This document shows, piece after piece, positions 11,380 to 22,682 of a stretch of DNA of 64,000 nucleotides. Where the stretch lies: the NCBI GenBank assembly GCA_035578175.1, contig JAQMRL010000006.1, positions 58,569,001 through 58,633,000 of the forward strand, written 5' to 3'. Every line of letters begins with the position of its first letter. Positions within the stretch are counted from its first letter, which is position 1. The stretch is from Catonia carolina. Taxonomy: Eukaryota; Arthropoda; Insecta; Hemiptera; Achilidae. Both the position numbers and the translations under genes were made by a program. Under the pieces are notes generated by a model. That model was given only the letters and a program-made list of their open reading frames with translations, did no database searches and was not told where the DNA came from.

Positions 11380-11760
11380 TCAGTAATAATTCTAAGGATC
11401 TTCGATTGTCATTGCAAGATGGTAATGTTAGTAATGCCAGTAGTTGGTTGGGATAGTTATCTTGTTCTTCATTAAATTTACTAAAGAAGAAGAACGCAGT
11501 TAGTTTCTTGACAGTCGGAATTTTGAAATCGTCGTACAGAGAGTTTTTTGCCTACATAAAAAGAAGCGCTTGAAGTAGCTTAAAGACAATGTCTTAAAAA
11601 TTTTGACTGAAACGCCTGGTGTGACTTAAAGTTACTCTCTGCCAAAAAGAAAACCTCCAAAGAGTTAAATCTTCAAAGAGCTGGAAATCATAAATTTAGA
11701 TTAGTCTCGGGTTTTTTAAATTAAAATTTTGGAACGAAGATTATAATATTTTTGAAAAAA
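11380..11760 (-). mobile_element. Degenerate jockey LINE tail
   Basis: It aligns with the reverse-strand jockey copy at 54290-54660. Shared blocks include TCGGAATTTT(G/T)AAATCGTC, 'CTACATAAAA' and 'TTAAAATTTTG'. On the reverse strand it carries remnants of 'SFYV' and 'FKIPTVK' in broken frames. It is opposite in orientation to the two preceding copies. Confidence 0.6.
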
Positions 11761-13529
11761 TAGTTTAAAATTATTTAATATTTATACAGTACATTAAGAT
11801 TCATTGAATAAGCTTTGCAGTATTCAATGTTAATTAAATGTTTCAAGCAATTAGAAAAGTATGATTACAGCCAGACATTTATAAAACTGATGTCCTTTTT
11901 TTAGAAAATTGTTTTTCTTTTCCTTCTCTCATTCACAAAGAGTGCGAACAAAATGTGCAATGGACTATAAAATATCTAATGATTCGTTAATCAATAAATT
12001 TAAATACGAATTGAAAATATTTCATTTAAATATAAATTGAACTTATTCGTAATATATACAATTTAATTAATTGTTCTTTGTTCGTGTAAATGTGTATATG
12101 ACAGAAAAACATTCTTTACAGTATTTTGCATTTCAAAAAAAGACCACAAAGAATCCAATTGAGTGCTCAAAAATTCTTATCCGTTGGTCATCAAAAGAGG
12201 TTGTAAGAAACTAAATTTATCCTCACAAAGGTATGCCAATTTGTAATAAATTATATTATCCCCACGAGGGTATGACAAAATTTGTAATAAATAATAATTA
12301 AACTAGTATTGTTTTCTTTATTGGTGTTGTATCAGCTTTCAAGTTTGATTTTATTATTTTTCCATTTTACCTTGTCCCCTATTTCATTCAATAAAGCATT
12401 ACTCACATTTAACTCATTATGGTTTTTATTTAATTAATATAACTCTTTATGAAACTTAACAATCTTTACTTCATTTCATATATATTTTCATAATTACAAC
12501 AATTTGTACCGTAATGAATAAATATTCTTTAAATGTATATCTATTTTTATAATTATTAATGAATGAATATTTCAATATTTTAATTTGATACGTATCTTAA
12601 TTGATCTGTTTTCACAAACTTTGAACGATTTAAATATTTCTTTCAATTCATCTATTAGACGAATGTCTTCATCAATGTTTTTATACATCTGCCATTGAAA
12701 AGCTACCAGATAATCACTATTATTATAAAGTTGAATAATTTGTGTCTCTTTCAATAACATGGACGTTGGTGGATAAACTATTTTATCTTCTAATATACAT
12801 TTTTATTTCTATTTTTTAAGAACGAATGTGGGACCTACTAGCTGGCTTGATATTCAGCCCCACACTAAAATAATTTACAATTTTTATTTTCTTCTTCTTA
12901 GTTGCCTATTAACCATATTTTTTTAATGAAAATTAAATAATTTTTAAATATTTTATCTTAATCAGCTGGAATTGTTTATATTTATTTCAATAGACTCAAA
13001 CATAAACAACTCCAAATGTGCATTAGCCTAAATTGTCTCATTACAAGGTTCTTTTATGAAAATTGGCTCGGCCGGATAGATCAATTTAAAACTCATTGCA
13101 ATGTTAATTTTATATTTAAATTCTATTTATAGTGGAACTAAATGTGCAATGATCATTCAATTTATATGAGACAAAAGACATAATACATTCTTCATTATAT
13201 TTTTACTGCATACTTTGAACTATAGTTTTTCTTTGGGCTTTAAGAGTTTTTAGGGTACAGTAATTTATTAAGCATATTGTAGGCATTGAACACGCCTATC
13301 TTATTGGAATTTTTAAAAATTCACAAAACAAATCAGAACGAAATTCCACTTAACTAATATTTTTTCAACATTTAAAAAAATTTATCTACAGCAAAATAGT
13401 TAGTACAATCTGTTCTTAGATTCAAAAGTTAATAAAATAAGTAATGGGCCTCAATATAACGCAGAAAAACACGAAATATAATATTATCATCCATTAATAA
13501 ATGTTAGTCTACAGATATATAGGTATATA
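11761..13529. other. AT-rich sequence, no gene seen
   Basis: There is no recognisable protein or repeat head. A partial internal repeat of 'ATCCCCACGAGGGTATG'/'ATCCTCACAAAGGTATG' near 12210-12280 suggests a small local duplication. Otherwise nothing can be named. Confidence 0.55.
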
Positions 13530-13650
13530 CAATTAAAAAAAGTAGTTTGAAACATTCACACGACTTTCTCTTGCCAATGTAACTAATAAAACATAACCTA
13601 GGTTCGATAATTAGTAAACAATGCAAATGAGAAACGTAACTTAATTGTAA
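13530..13650 (+). repeat. Interspersed repeat family H, copy 1
   Basis: The order 'GTTTGAAACATTCACACGAC', 'GCCAATGTAA', 'TAATAAA', 'ATTAGTAAACAAT' is repeated at 53485-53610. It is non-coding and of unknown class. Confidence 0.6.
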
Positions 13651-14441
13651 TCATGAGTGAATAAGCCAAAATGAAAATCAACTTCTCTTCGACTTAAAAA
13701 TAGGCTACAGTAAATAACTAATTGACGCTAAATTAGGTTCTGTAAAAAATATGCTTCAATTAAAATTTGGAGAACCATCTATGAACATTTTTAATTATCT
13801 CCAGTTAAGTTCGGTGTACATTATACCTATTTGAAATCATGTGCTTATTATTTATTACTTCTCATTTTGTTTTTTTTCGTTTTAAAAGAGATTTTGGTCA
13901 TATTTTTAATTTTTATTAATTTAAAAAAAAACACTATTTATCTAATTTTGATTGTAAATAATAATTAAGAACAGTATAATATGTTTTAATGTTATATATA
14001 ATTTGTTAATTACACAAGTGGGTTGTAATTTTTTCATGTGTTAAATCTAATCAATAACTTGCATTTATTCTTATACAACAGGTTATGCATAAAAAAATAT
14101 ATGAACAAAAATTAAAAGTTGTAGATTATTTTAAATTTTCTATAATTTTAATTACCTATAGACTATGCAATTTTTCCTAAAATGCATAATACATAGTAGG
14201 CTACTAATGTCACAATATTACAAAATTTAATTTTTTACCCATTAGCAAAATGTAGACAATCACTAATGGACGCTAAATGAAACATTGTACAAAAAATGCT
14301 TAAAATAAAAGTTGTTAGTTATTTAGTATTCTACAAATTTGATTAGGCCTATACACTTTTGCTCTTAAATGCATTAAGGCCGCAATATTAACAAAACCAT
14401 TGTTTACCACGAGAACACTGGTCCCCGCTTTCGACAAAAAC

Positions 14442-14621
14442 AAAACCGCTTTCCCTCTCATCATGCGGTCCTGGGTTCGAATCCCACCCAGGCACGGCAT
14501 ATTTTCATGTTACAAAAAATCATTTCATCCTCCATTGTTCACAGTTACACCCCAACGTCGTCGCTAATGACCGTTGTAGTTGATGCGACGTTAAATAAAT
14601 AAATTTAAAAAAACCGCTTTC
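14442..14621 (+). mobile_element. tRNA-derived SINE family D with perfect 12-bp target-site duplication
   Basis: AAAACCGCTTTC at 14442-14453 is repeated exactly at 14610-14621 and brackets the SINE at 14454-14609. The element starts inside the head (TCTCATCATGCGGTCCTGGG), keeps the B box GGGTTCGAATCCC, and then has the body shared with 54690: 'ACACCCCAACGTCGTCGCTA', 'GTTGATGCGACGTTAAATAA', and an A-rich end. The 5' truncation plus the flanking duplication is the signature of target-primed reverse transcription. Confidence 0.9.
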
Positions 14622-14889
14622 GTTTTAGCATTTTATGTGTGTTAGAAATTTTCGTTTTGTAAAATAAAAAGTAGCCCAAAGTCTAAGTCATTTTTCTCTT
14701 TTAAAAAACGTGTAATTCTTTTGCAAACAGTACTTTCTTAAATTTAAATAAAAATTTTAAGCAAAACCGATTTAAGTCTGAATAATAACGTTCTTAGAAT
14801 GAAAATATAAAACACACTTAGTAAAATGTTTAAAAACATCACTAAATTCTGAACAAAACGAAAAAACTAAACTTCTCTCTGAACTATGC

Positions 14890-15297
14890 ATAGTAGCCTA
14901 TATATATTTTATTAATAGTCATATTTTATAAAAGCTATTTTTCATAACTTTGTTGATGTTTGTATTATCATTTATTAACATTTTAGTTGTGTTATCATAA
15001 AATTAAAGTTTTATTAACATTTTGTATTCTGTCTTGTTTTTTATTTTATACTTAAGCTACGTGTTTTTTAATGTTAGGCCTATTGATAATTTTCCCTTTT
15101 GTGTGACTTATTTTTTTATGTAATAGCTTAAGTGATGTATTGGTATTAACTGTTTTTTTTTCTTTTTCTTTTTTTATCAGTGCTATTATTGTTGTATTGT
15201 AGTTTTGTTTTAGTGCTATGTATTTTTTGTAATTAGAGTAATCCTCCTCCAAACCCGGGCTTTGCTCTTTTGGAGGAGTAATAAAGGAAATAAATAA
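14890..15297 (+). mobile_element. 3' end of a non-LTR retrotransposon, nested in family I
   Basis: This is the segment absent from the other family I copies. Its right end holds the stem CCTCCTCCAAA / TTTGGAGGAG around CCCGGGCTTTGCTC (about 15242-15280), followed by TAATAAAGGAAATAAATAAA. That arrangement (GC-rich hairpin, polyadenylation-like signal, A-rich repeat tail) is typical of LINE 3' ends. No coding sequence remains, so the clade is not assigned. Confidence 0.6.
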
Positions 15298-15374
15298 ATT
15301 ATCTTGAAGTAGTTTAAGCTGAAGTTGACGATGACTATGATGGAGATGATAATGATGGTGATATTTAGTAATAG

Positions 15375-15523
<149 letters not shown>

Positions 15524-15949
15524 GATGAATAGTTATAAAAAAATGAGTTAAATGATTAACAAAATCTTAAAGGTAAGTTCAATATTTTGAAACGTTTCAG
15601 TCTGTGAGTATCTTCGTTGTGGTCGAGGAAGTTGATTACAAAAGGATTTTGTTAATTTATTTAACTTTTCAAATATTTTTTGCAATGATGTTTAATTTTG
15701 TCTTTTATGAAGGGTACGTTTGTACTATATTTATTTATGAAATATTGCTCTACTTAATTATAAATTAACATTTTTAACTATGCTAAAATTGTAGTTTACA
15801 TTGCTTCTAGTACTAGTAGAATGTAGCATAAAATTCTTTGGAACATTCAGTGTGTTATACCTGTTAAAAATGTTAACCGTTCTATAAAAAGGACGCCATT
15901 GTATTAGGTCGTATATCTAAAAGAAAAACGACAAAGTAATTGCAGTTTT

Positions 15950-16318
15950 TATTGGTAGGCCGCCATTTTGTTTCGTTGTTCAAGAGTCCTTGACGGGTAG
16001 CGTAAAAGCAAAGTCCGTTGTTGTTATTATTATAGTAGGCCTACATTAGATACTGGGATACACACTAAACAGTGTTACAGTGCGGTTGGTGTTATTATTT
16101 AGAAGGCACTGGGGCATATCGTAATTATCCGTCCATCGGCGGCGTGCACTGAGTGTGACGGTTGAAGAGCTCGACGACCGCCAGACTAGGCGGTCTTCCA
16201 TACAACAAGTCCTAATAATGTAAAATGCCTAGTGTTTAACCGCAAAGTACTTCATCCATTGTATTGTCCAATCTTAAACACAAATAAAAGATTTAAAAAT
16301 AAAAGAAATGCTACCAGG
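15950..16318 (+). promoter_or_regulatory. CpG-rich promoter-like patch with possible 5' exon end
   Basis: Unlike its surroundings, 15955-16210 is rich in CpG (for example CGGCGGCGTGC and CTCGACGACCGCC). GGCCGCCATTTTG at about 15958-15970 matches a YY1/Pleiohomeotic-type site, common near metazoan start sites. Downstream, ATGCTACCAG|GTAAAT at 16308-16323 would fit a start codon closely followed by a splice donor. This is inference only: no coding exon was found, and the GT could be chance. Confidence 0.25.
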
Positions 16319-16544
16319 TAAATATTTTTAAAAACAACTAGATTGTATTGTTTACTACAGTACTTCAGTTCATAAAGCTTTCAACAATTTTGAATTGGAG
16401 AATAATAACTTGATATAATTTTTACTATTAATTATGTAAGTAAATTTAAACACATGTATATAAGTGAAGTGTAAGTAAATATCTTTTCTGAATAACTTAA
16501 TATACAATATCATTTACTCTTTTACTCACCCATAATAGCCAGGT

Positions 16545-16920
16545 GGAGTGTTAAATTATTTGCACTCGATCTGGTCTAGTTCCAGGGCTACAAAAAATAG
16601 TTCTGTTTCTTATCACGTGTTCAGCCAATTGAACTGAACTATTTAAGAACAGATTAGTAGAGGTGTAAAAGAAACTAGTCAGAGTTATCTCCGCTGAAAG
16701 TAATGAATTTCATTATACAGCCAGACTCTGTGGTGAATGAAGGGAATGTGTTATTTGCAGGGTGCAGAGCAGATGTTTTTCGGAGTGCCTGGCATGCTGA
16801 TAAGGATAGGCTCCTCTTTTACTCAGTGAGGAAGGCAATGGTAAACCACCTCAATCCTCGTTTTACTTAGTAACACCTCTAGAGGTTCAAACCAGCCTTT
16901 CGGCTGTTTACCTAAACAAC
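16545..16920 (-). repeat. Interspersed repeat family B, copy 3
   Basis: This is a reverse-orientation copy. It begins (plus-strand left) with AGGTGGAGTGTTAAATTATT and ends AACCAGCCTTTCGGCTGTTT. It keeps all family landmarks, including 'AGTCAGAGTTATCTCCGCTG' and 'GAGGAAGGCAATGGTAAACC'. Confidence 0.85.
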
Positions 16921-17039
16921 ACACACCTTTAATACATATAAAAAATCATTTTTCACAATCAAATATCAGTAACATTCTGTTACTGTTCATAAAAATCACA
17001 AATAATTTTTGTGAATTATTCTAATTATTATATTTTAAT

Positions 17040-17630
17040 TATTATCTAGGGAGTAAAATAACAAAGGATGGTAGAGACACAAGTGATATCAAAAGTAGGA
17101 TTGCTTAAGCTAGAAGGACCTTTGAAAGGAAATCAGCTTACTACATACATTGATTTACAGATTAAAAAGAATTTCTTAAAACACTACCTATGTTTGGAGT
17201 GTAGCATTGTACGAGAGTGAAACGTGGGTGATAGGGGCTGTAGAAAGAAAGAGGATTGAGGCTTTTGAAATTTTGTATTATAGGAAAATGTTGAGATTAG
17301 ATGGGTGGACAAAATAAGTAATTTAGAGGTTCTTAGACGAGTGGATGAAAGAAGAAGTGTATGGAAACATGGTACCAAAAAAAGGGATAGGCTAGTAGGG
17401 CATTTTATCTAAACATATCCAGGTATTTGTCTATCAATAAAGGAGGGTAATATTGAGGGAGTGAATTGTAGGGGGAGGCAAAGATTAGAATATTTAAAGC
17501 AAATTATGAAAGATGTAGGGATGGTGTTGCAGGTATGCTCTAGTAAATATGAAACGACTTGGACAGGATAAAACAGATTTGAGAACTACATCAAAGCCGT
17601 TGAGAGACTAATGACAAAAAAAAAGAATTA
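17040..17630 (+). mobile_element. RTE-like LINE relic, C-terminal reverse transcriptase region
   Basis: Conceptual translation shows YLGSKITKDGRDTSDIKSRI, then after frameshifts and stops 'ARRTFERKSAY', a degenerate 'VWSVALYESETWVIGAVERK', 'RIEAFE', 'LDGWTK', and 'GRQRLEYLKQIMKDVG'. These match in order the post-catalytic region of RTE-type endonuclease/reverse transcriptases (YLGSxI, ETW, RxEAFEMW, GRxR). Multiple stops show it is long dead. Confidence 0.7.
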
Positions 17631-17927
17631 TTGTATGTCCAGTTTCATTAATACTTACAATTTTCTACGTATTTTATTTTCTATTTCTTCTATTTCATTA
17701 TATTTACCATATAGATTTTAAATTTCGTTTTTTAGTGTTTTTAAGATTTGAAACACATTTAGAAAAGTCAAAAGAGCATCAAAATCCTCTCGCAATTAAT
17801 CTCTTCAACAGCAGCGAAGATACTCACAGACTAAAACGGTTTAAACCATTAGATTTACCTAGGGCACCCATTGGTGCCTCCCCATGAATTGTGACTAAAA
17901 ATGTTTGGAATTTTGAACAAATTTTAT

Positions 17928-18120
17928 TTCACTAAATTAGCAGGTTTACCACTCCAACATCTTTGTAGGCGTCTTACGGAATTGTGAGGTAGATGTACGA
18001 TTTAAAGTGTAAGTGGGTTATCGTGTTCTTGTAATTTTTTCTAAAAGCGTTTGTACAACTTAGACGAGGTATTCGATAGAATTTTGGAAGAAATGTATTT
18101 GTCCAACATCATCTAAATAT
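17928..18120 (-). mobile_element. Jockey LINE tail, degenerate
   Basis: Reverse-strand translation reads SSKLYKRF, KKLQEHDNPLTL, then HLPHNSVRRLQRCWSGKP. This matches the jockey terminal region (Y..R....L..H.NPL, then RRLKRxWSRDL). The SRD is altered to SGK, and at least two stops interrupt it. Confidence 0.65.
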
Positions 18121-18130
18121 CTTACAAGTA

Positions 18131-19164
18131 GTAGGCCTATGGTGTTAATCATGGGAACGAACACGTAACTTTTGCACTTTGTCATGGTAAGTTCTCATCC
18201 GTATACGGGTTACAGTGAACAACTAACCTCTCACAAACACAAAATGGAGTCAAGTATTAGTCTGACTTTTGATAAAAGACTGACTTGCAGTACTTATATC
18301 CTACCGAACAAAAACGTTAATTACTAAGTTCCAGACTTAACCTTTTATAATCCCTACTTCATAAACTATCACAAATACCAGTGGCACAAAAACTTCCCAT
18401 TTTTTTTCTCTTTTGAAACTTTAATGGCTTTAAAGTTTCTAAATTTACGATTCAATTAAACATTCTAAATTACAATACATTCAGGTATTGCAGTCAAAAA
18501 CAGTACACCTAATTACACACGCACCTCATCACGTTAACAAAACTTAACACTAAATAATTTATATTTTTTAACTCTACGGCTCCAAATCAGATTTAAAAAA
18601 AGCTTACAAAGAATAACTAACTAAAACCGTATCTAATTCTTCCTGTTACCCAAAATCTATATTGTCTGTACAAACAAATGATGACTCATTCTCTAATACA
18701 GTCTATATGCAGATAACCAAATGACACCCCGTAATTTCAACCCTCTTTTGGTTTTTCTTTTACTATACTGTAGTCGAGTGCTACCCTGAAATTCAACCCC
18801 TCTTATTTTTTAATGGTCTAATTCCCAGTTCCTTGTTGTCTGTCACAAAAGCTTAGGAATACAGTATTAATTTAATATTAATAAAAAATCAACTAAATAT
18901 CTCAATTAAAATTCAATAAAAATATCTCTTGGGTTTTTATAAAAATAATTGTTTTATTTCTGTGATAGAACAAATCATTCACAGACTAAATGATTATGTT
19001 ACCATTTCTAAATTTACCACGTAATCACAATTATTGGCACCGCAGAAGTTTGAGAAGAGATTTGGGATATATTTTACTATTCAATAGACATTTTTTTCTA
19101 TTTTTAACGATAAACGCTATTTTAGTTTAACTAAACTAAACTAAAACTTATTCTATACCCCCAA
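18131..19164. other. AT-rich sequence, no gene seen
   Basis: Nothing recognisable beyond a TAGGCCTA motif at its left edge (about 18133). Confidence 0.55.
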
Positions 19165-19385
19165 CAAACTAAAGTCTGTAGAAATGAGATCTAGCCAATT
19201 ACAGCCAAGGTCGGATGTGAGGTTGCCTTTTTGGTAAGTCACACTCTGTTCCACCGAACTCCAGCTGACTTTTTGTTAAGCTGTCAGCCACCGAGGAACC
19301 ACAACTTGACAACGCAGGATTCGATCAACGAACGACAATCGGCTTAGTGCTGTAATCTAGGTCACTATGCTCCGCCTACATCTGC
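19165..19385 (-). mobile_element. tRNA-derived SINE family F, copy 1
   Basis: On the reverse strand the head reads GGCGGAGCATAGTGACCTAG, then a TTACAGCACT block, then GTTGATCGAATCCTGCGTTG, giving the A-box and B-box order. The body contains GTCAGCTGGAGTTCGGTGGA and 'AGTGTGACTTACC'. The same sequence is found at 62935-63137 in the same orientation. Confidence 0.75.
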
Positions 19386-20960
19386 TGTCTCTAGTTCGTT
19401 AAGGTATAACTGTATATTTTTATAAAACATGAAGTAGATGAAGTGGAAGATGTCGACGATGACCATGATTGAGAATATAATGATGCTGATTACGAGATGA
19501 CGATGATTATAATTAAAATAAATATTATTTAATAAGTTAATACATTTGTAAAGATTTGACAATTGCACACATTAATCTTTTTGAATGAAATATTGAGGAA
19601 ATAAAAGAAATTACAGGAAGAAATCAGGAACAAAAAGAAGGAGGTTAGTACAGTATTTAGAAAACGAAAGGGGAAGATTTAAAGGATAAAGGATATACGC
19701 ATATTAAAGAGAAAAGGGTGGTATGGGGGATAAAATGGGATAGAAAGAGAGAATTGATGTTACTTAGTAAGAGAGATAGAGAAGTAATATGGAAACCAGC
19801 CTACATTCTGCTGCCGTGCATAGTTTCCGTCCTTCCGGGCCGTTGGTCAGTATACTCCACGGTCTTCCGGACAAACTCCTCTTCTACCCACACGTCATCA
19901 TCTACCCTCCAACCACCCTTAAACATACACAAATAATATATAACATATATATAGAATTCTATCCAATGAGAGAAAGGGTAGATTAAAATGAATTATCACA
20001 AAATAAACTGCCCAGAACTAACAAAAAAAGACAAATTCAAACAAACTTTATATTTTGTTATAAGGAAAAGAATAGTACATGAATTAAATTTTAACTTATA
20101 TGATATAAATATGTGGGTTTTTTATTTTGAGTCCATTTTTCGGTAATAAATTCTTTATTATGTTTCCGGATCATCTTTAACAATCCAGAACGTGGACGAT
20201 TTAAATTACAATAAAAAATTTTTGTTTCTGTACTGTACTTTGTTTCTGGTTTATATATTATTATTAACTCTTATATGTAAAATTTTGAAGAGTGATATTT
20301 TTATTTTATGTCGACAATGTAAGATTTTACTCAGATCAGTTTCAAATGTATCAAGTTGTTATGAACCTACTGTTTATAGAACTAGATAGAAAAGGATCTT
20401 AAGATTATTAAAACAAAATTTAAAAATCACAGATAATAATTTTGGTTTTTAGATCACCTGAAACCATAATAAATTCCAAGCCCATATTTTGACAATTATT
20501 TTTTCTCAATTGCTTTTGTTCGTAAATTTGATAATCAAAATTATTTACGACGTGATAAAAATGTCTGATCATTTTGGCTCATTTCAAAATTAACTAAAGA
20601 AAGAATACAATGGCAAAAATTTGTATGCAATGCAGTGATTAAGTTATAATATAAATGCTTGCCATTGTTTGTATATGTGAAACGCATATACAAAATGTTG
20701 CCTGTCTTTAAATTGTTTTGTTGTCGGTTTTTTTTGCAACAAAATCTTCAAGGGTTTATTCAAATATCATTCAAAAATATTTAATTAAATATTTTCAGTT
20801 TGAATATGCACTATATATAATAATTAATTTAAATAATTTATTTTTTTGTTAGCGTCTAAAAACTGTTTGAAGTTTTATTAATTTTTTGTTTTTTGATAAA
20901 AAATGGAAGGATCGTCTGCGTAAAAAACGTTTAGAACTTTGCCAAAAGTTCCTTTTTTGC
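19386..20960. other. AT-rich sequence, no gene recognised
   Basis: A less AT-rich patch at 19790-19930 is open in two frames (65-72 codons), but neither translation is familiar. A 10-bp perfect hairpin lies at 20668-20694 (TTTGTATATG and its complement around a 7-nt loop). I see no gene. Confidence 0.45.
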
Positions 20961-20965
20961 TTAAT

Positions 20966-21428
20966 TAATCCTCGATCTGACTTCGGTCACTAAGCTTGAT
21001 AGTTCGCTCTAGGGGGTTGTTGGGGATCTCTGCAATACGTTTGTTGCGTGTGCATTAACCCTTATTTTCGTTGCGGTAACGTGCTCCTATCCAATCCTTG
21101 GGATGTCGTTCATGGGGGCCCATCACTGGTTCTTGGCATCCTGGGGCCGGTTCATCAGCGGTTACATCCTAGTGCAATGCGAGAGAATTAGTCTGGCGCC
21201 TGAGCTTCCTACGTCTGACGCAGTTGATTGTCCGGGACTATGTTCGACAGATGTACGTGCGATGTGGTTTGTAATGTGGCTAACACACGGTTCGACTGCG
21301 GATTCTAGCGTTATAAGGGTGCTTGGGGTGCCGCGGCGGTCACCAGCCAGGGACGGTGTACGTCTAAGGGGCCTAACCGGCCCCCTAGACTCCCCGGTGG
21401 TGGTCGTAACTATGACTCTCTTAAGGTA
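20966..21428 (+). other. GC-rich island ending in 28S rRNA sequence at the R2 target site
   Basis: This island of about 460 bp is markedly richer in G+C than anything nearby. It contains a strong hairpin (TCTAAGGGGCC / GGCCCCCTAGA, about 21363-21391). At its right end is GTAACTATGACTCTCTTAAG followed by GTAG, which is 24 nt identical to the conserved 28S rRNA segment cleaved by R2 retrotransposons (between AAGG and TAG). The sequence upstream is not the 28S sequence that normally precedes this site, so the island is not a simple rDNA fragment. It is open for about 130 codons in one frame, but the translation matches no protein I know. It may be an R2-related or SINE-like element, or a chimera. 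Confidence 0.6.
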
Positions 21429-21660
21429 GATCCAGAGCTTTCAGTCAAAATTCCTGAAACATTTTTCTGTTTATAAACAATAAAATCCTCCACGACGATT
21501 TCAAACATCCGACAGTAAAGGAACTATTCGCATCATTCTACAGCAAATTTTGAGAAAGATTGGATAACCATCACAACCAAGTTAGCCCGTGACCTAGCTA
21601 AAGAAACTTTTCAACTGTTTGACGTCTAAAGCGAAAATTTAGTGGAGCACTTGATCTGAA
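21429..21660 (+). mobile_element. Jockey LINE tail fused to the GC-rich island
   Basis: Starting at the island's end, translation reads IQSFQSKFLKHFSVY, then NNKILHDDFKHPTVKELFAS, FYSKF(stop)ERLDNHHNQV, and RLKRKFSGALDL. These are the jockey C-terminal blocks in order. It belongs to the same subfamily as the reverse copy at 54290-54660. The junction with the 28S-like segment shows microhomology: the jockey consensus TTTAAAGTCGATCCA lies over CTTAAGGTAGATCCA. Confidence 0.72.
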
Positions 21661-21934
21661 TAACGGGTACTACACCCACTGTTCTAAACCGAGAAGGTAC
21701 CAATGGGTACCTCTTCTCCTGAAAGTTAACTTTCTACCGCCCGTTAAATATTAAATACAATATACCAAAATTATGCAGCTCATTTTACAGTACCGTAATA
21801 AAAATTAACAGCAAAAAATAATGAAATGAAAAATTTGAAATTTTGCTACAAGATTTAAGGCCTACATCTTAAGACTGAACTTTTGGAAACAAAATCACTC
21901 CAAACCGGGGTTATATTTTTTGAGTTTATCTGTT

Positions 21935-22300
21935 TTTTACTTTATTTATTTTGCAACTATAGAAGAACAACTAGCAAAAATGTTCACGACTAAATTACCA
22001 AAATAAAATAAAAAATTTAAACCGCGTTAATGACTTTGAGGAGGACACCACCCAGCGATAGCTCTCCAGATAACGATAAATGTGTTCGTTTAAATTATAT
22101 TTTTGTGTACGTAATAATGTTACAGTTGCGTTAAGGTATCATGTCTCTACTCCATCGGCGTTTCAGTCGTCTTTGTGTGATTCCTGGTAGGTCCGCAGAA
22201 TTCATATTGCATATTAAGGGATTGTTATGATCGTGTAGTTTGTCTCTGAACTTACGGTACAGTTTTGGAGTTTATCTAACGATATTTAGGTTAATACATA
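21935..22300 (-). mobile_element. Jockey LINE tail with 3' UTR, subfamily shared with 27.5 kb
   Basis: On the reverse strand, coding sequence reads KLYRKFRDKLHDHNNPLICN, MNSADLPGITQRRLKRRWSR, DMIP and a stop at 22131-22133. The 3' UTR then contains 'TCGTTATCTGGAGAGCTATC', 'GCTGGGTGGTGTCCTCCTCA' and an AAAATAAATAAAG end near 21935. The forward copy at 27355-27795 has the same protein and the same UTR, so the two are one subfamily inserted in opposite orientations about 5.4 kb apart. Confidence 0.85.
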
Positions 22301-22682
22301 CGCCAGTTCATTTGTGGAAGACAAGTTTAAATTAAATGTAGAATTAGTGTATAAAATCTTTAGAGCATTCTCTTATAAAAATTAAAGTTTTTGTAAATCT
22401 CCTAACTTCCTAACTAAATCAATGTCAACTTTTTTCCATATTTATCAAGACGTGTAAAGATAGAACTTTAATTTTAATTGTTTTTAGATCTGTCTTCTTG
22501 TTCCTTACATGGGAATATTTTATGTGAATGAAAGCAGGTTTTTATGAAAAAAATACCGAAATGTCAAAATCCGGTGAAAAAATTACAAAATGTTTGGTTT
22601 TTGAATCGTTATGAGTATATTTTTATTTTCTTAATTAAGGCTCTAGAATTTGTTGTAGTATTGAATAAATTCTGAAATTTTG

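Noticed and set aside
21103..21429. 108-codon open frame in the GC-rich island
   Set aside because: Long open frames are expected in GC-rich sequence because stops are rare. The translation shows no zinc-finger, reverse transcriptase or other motif, and the island looks structured and rRNA-linked.
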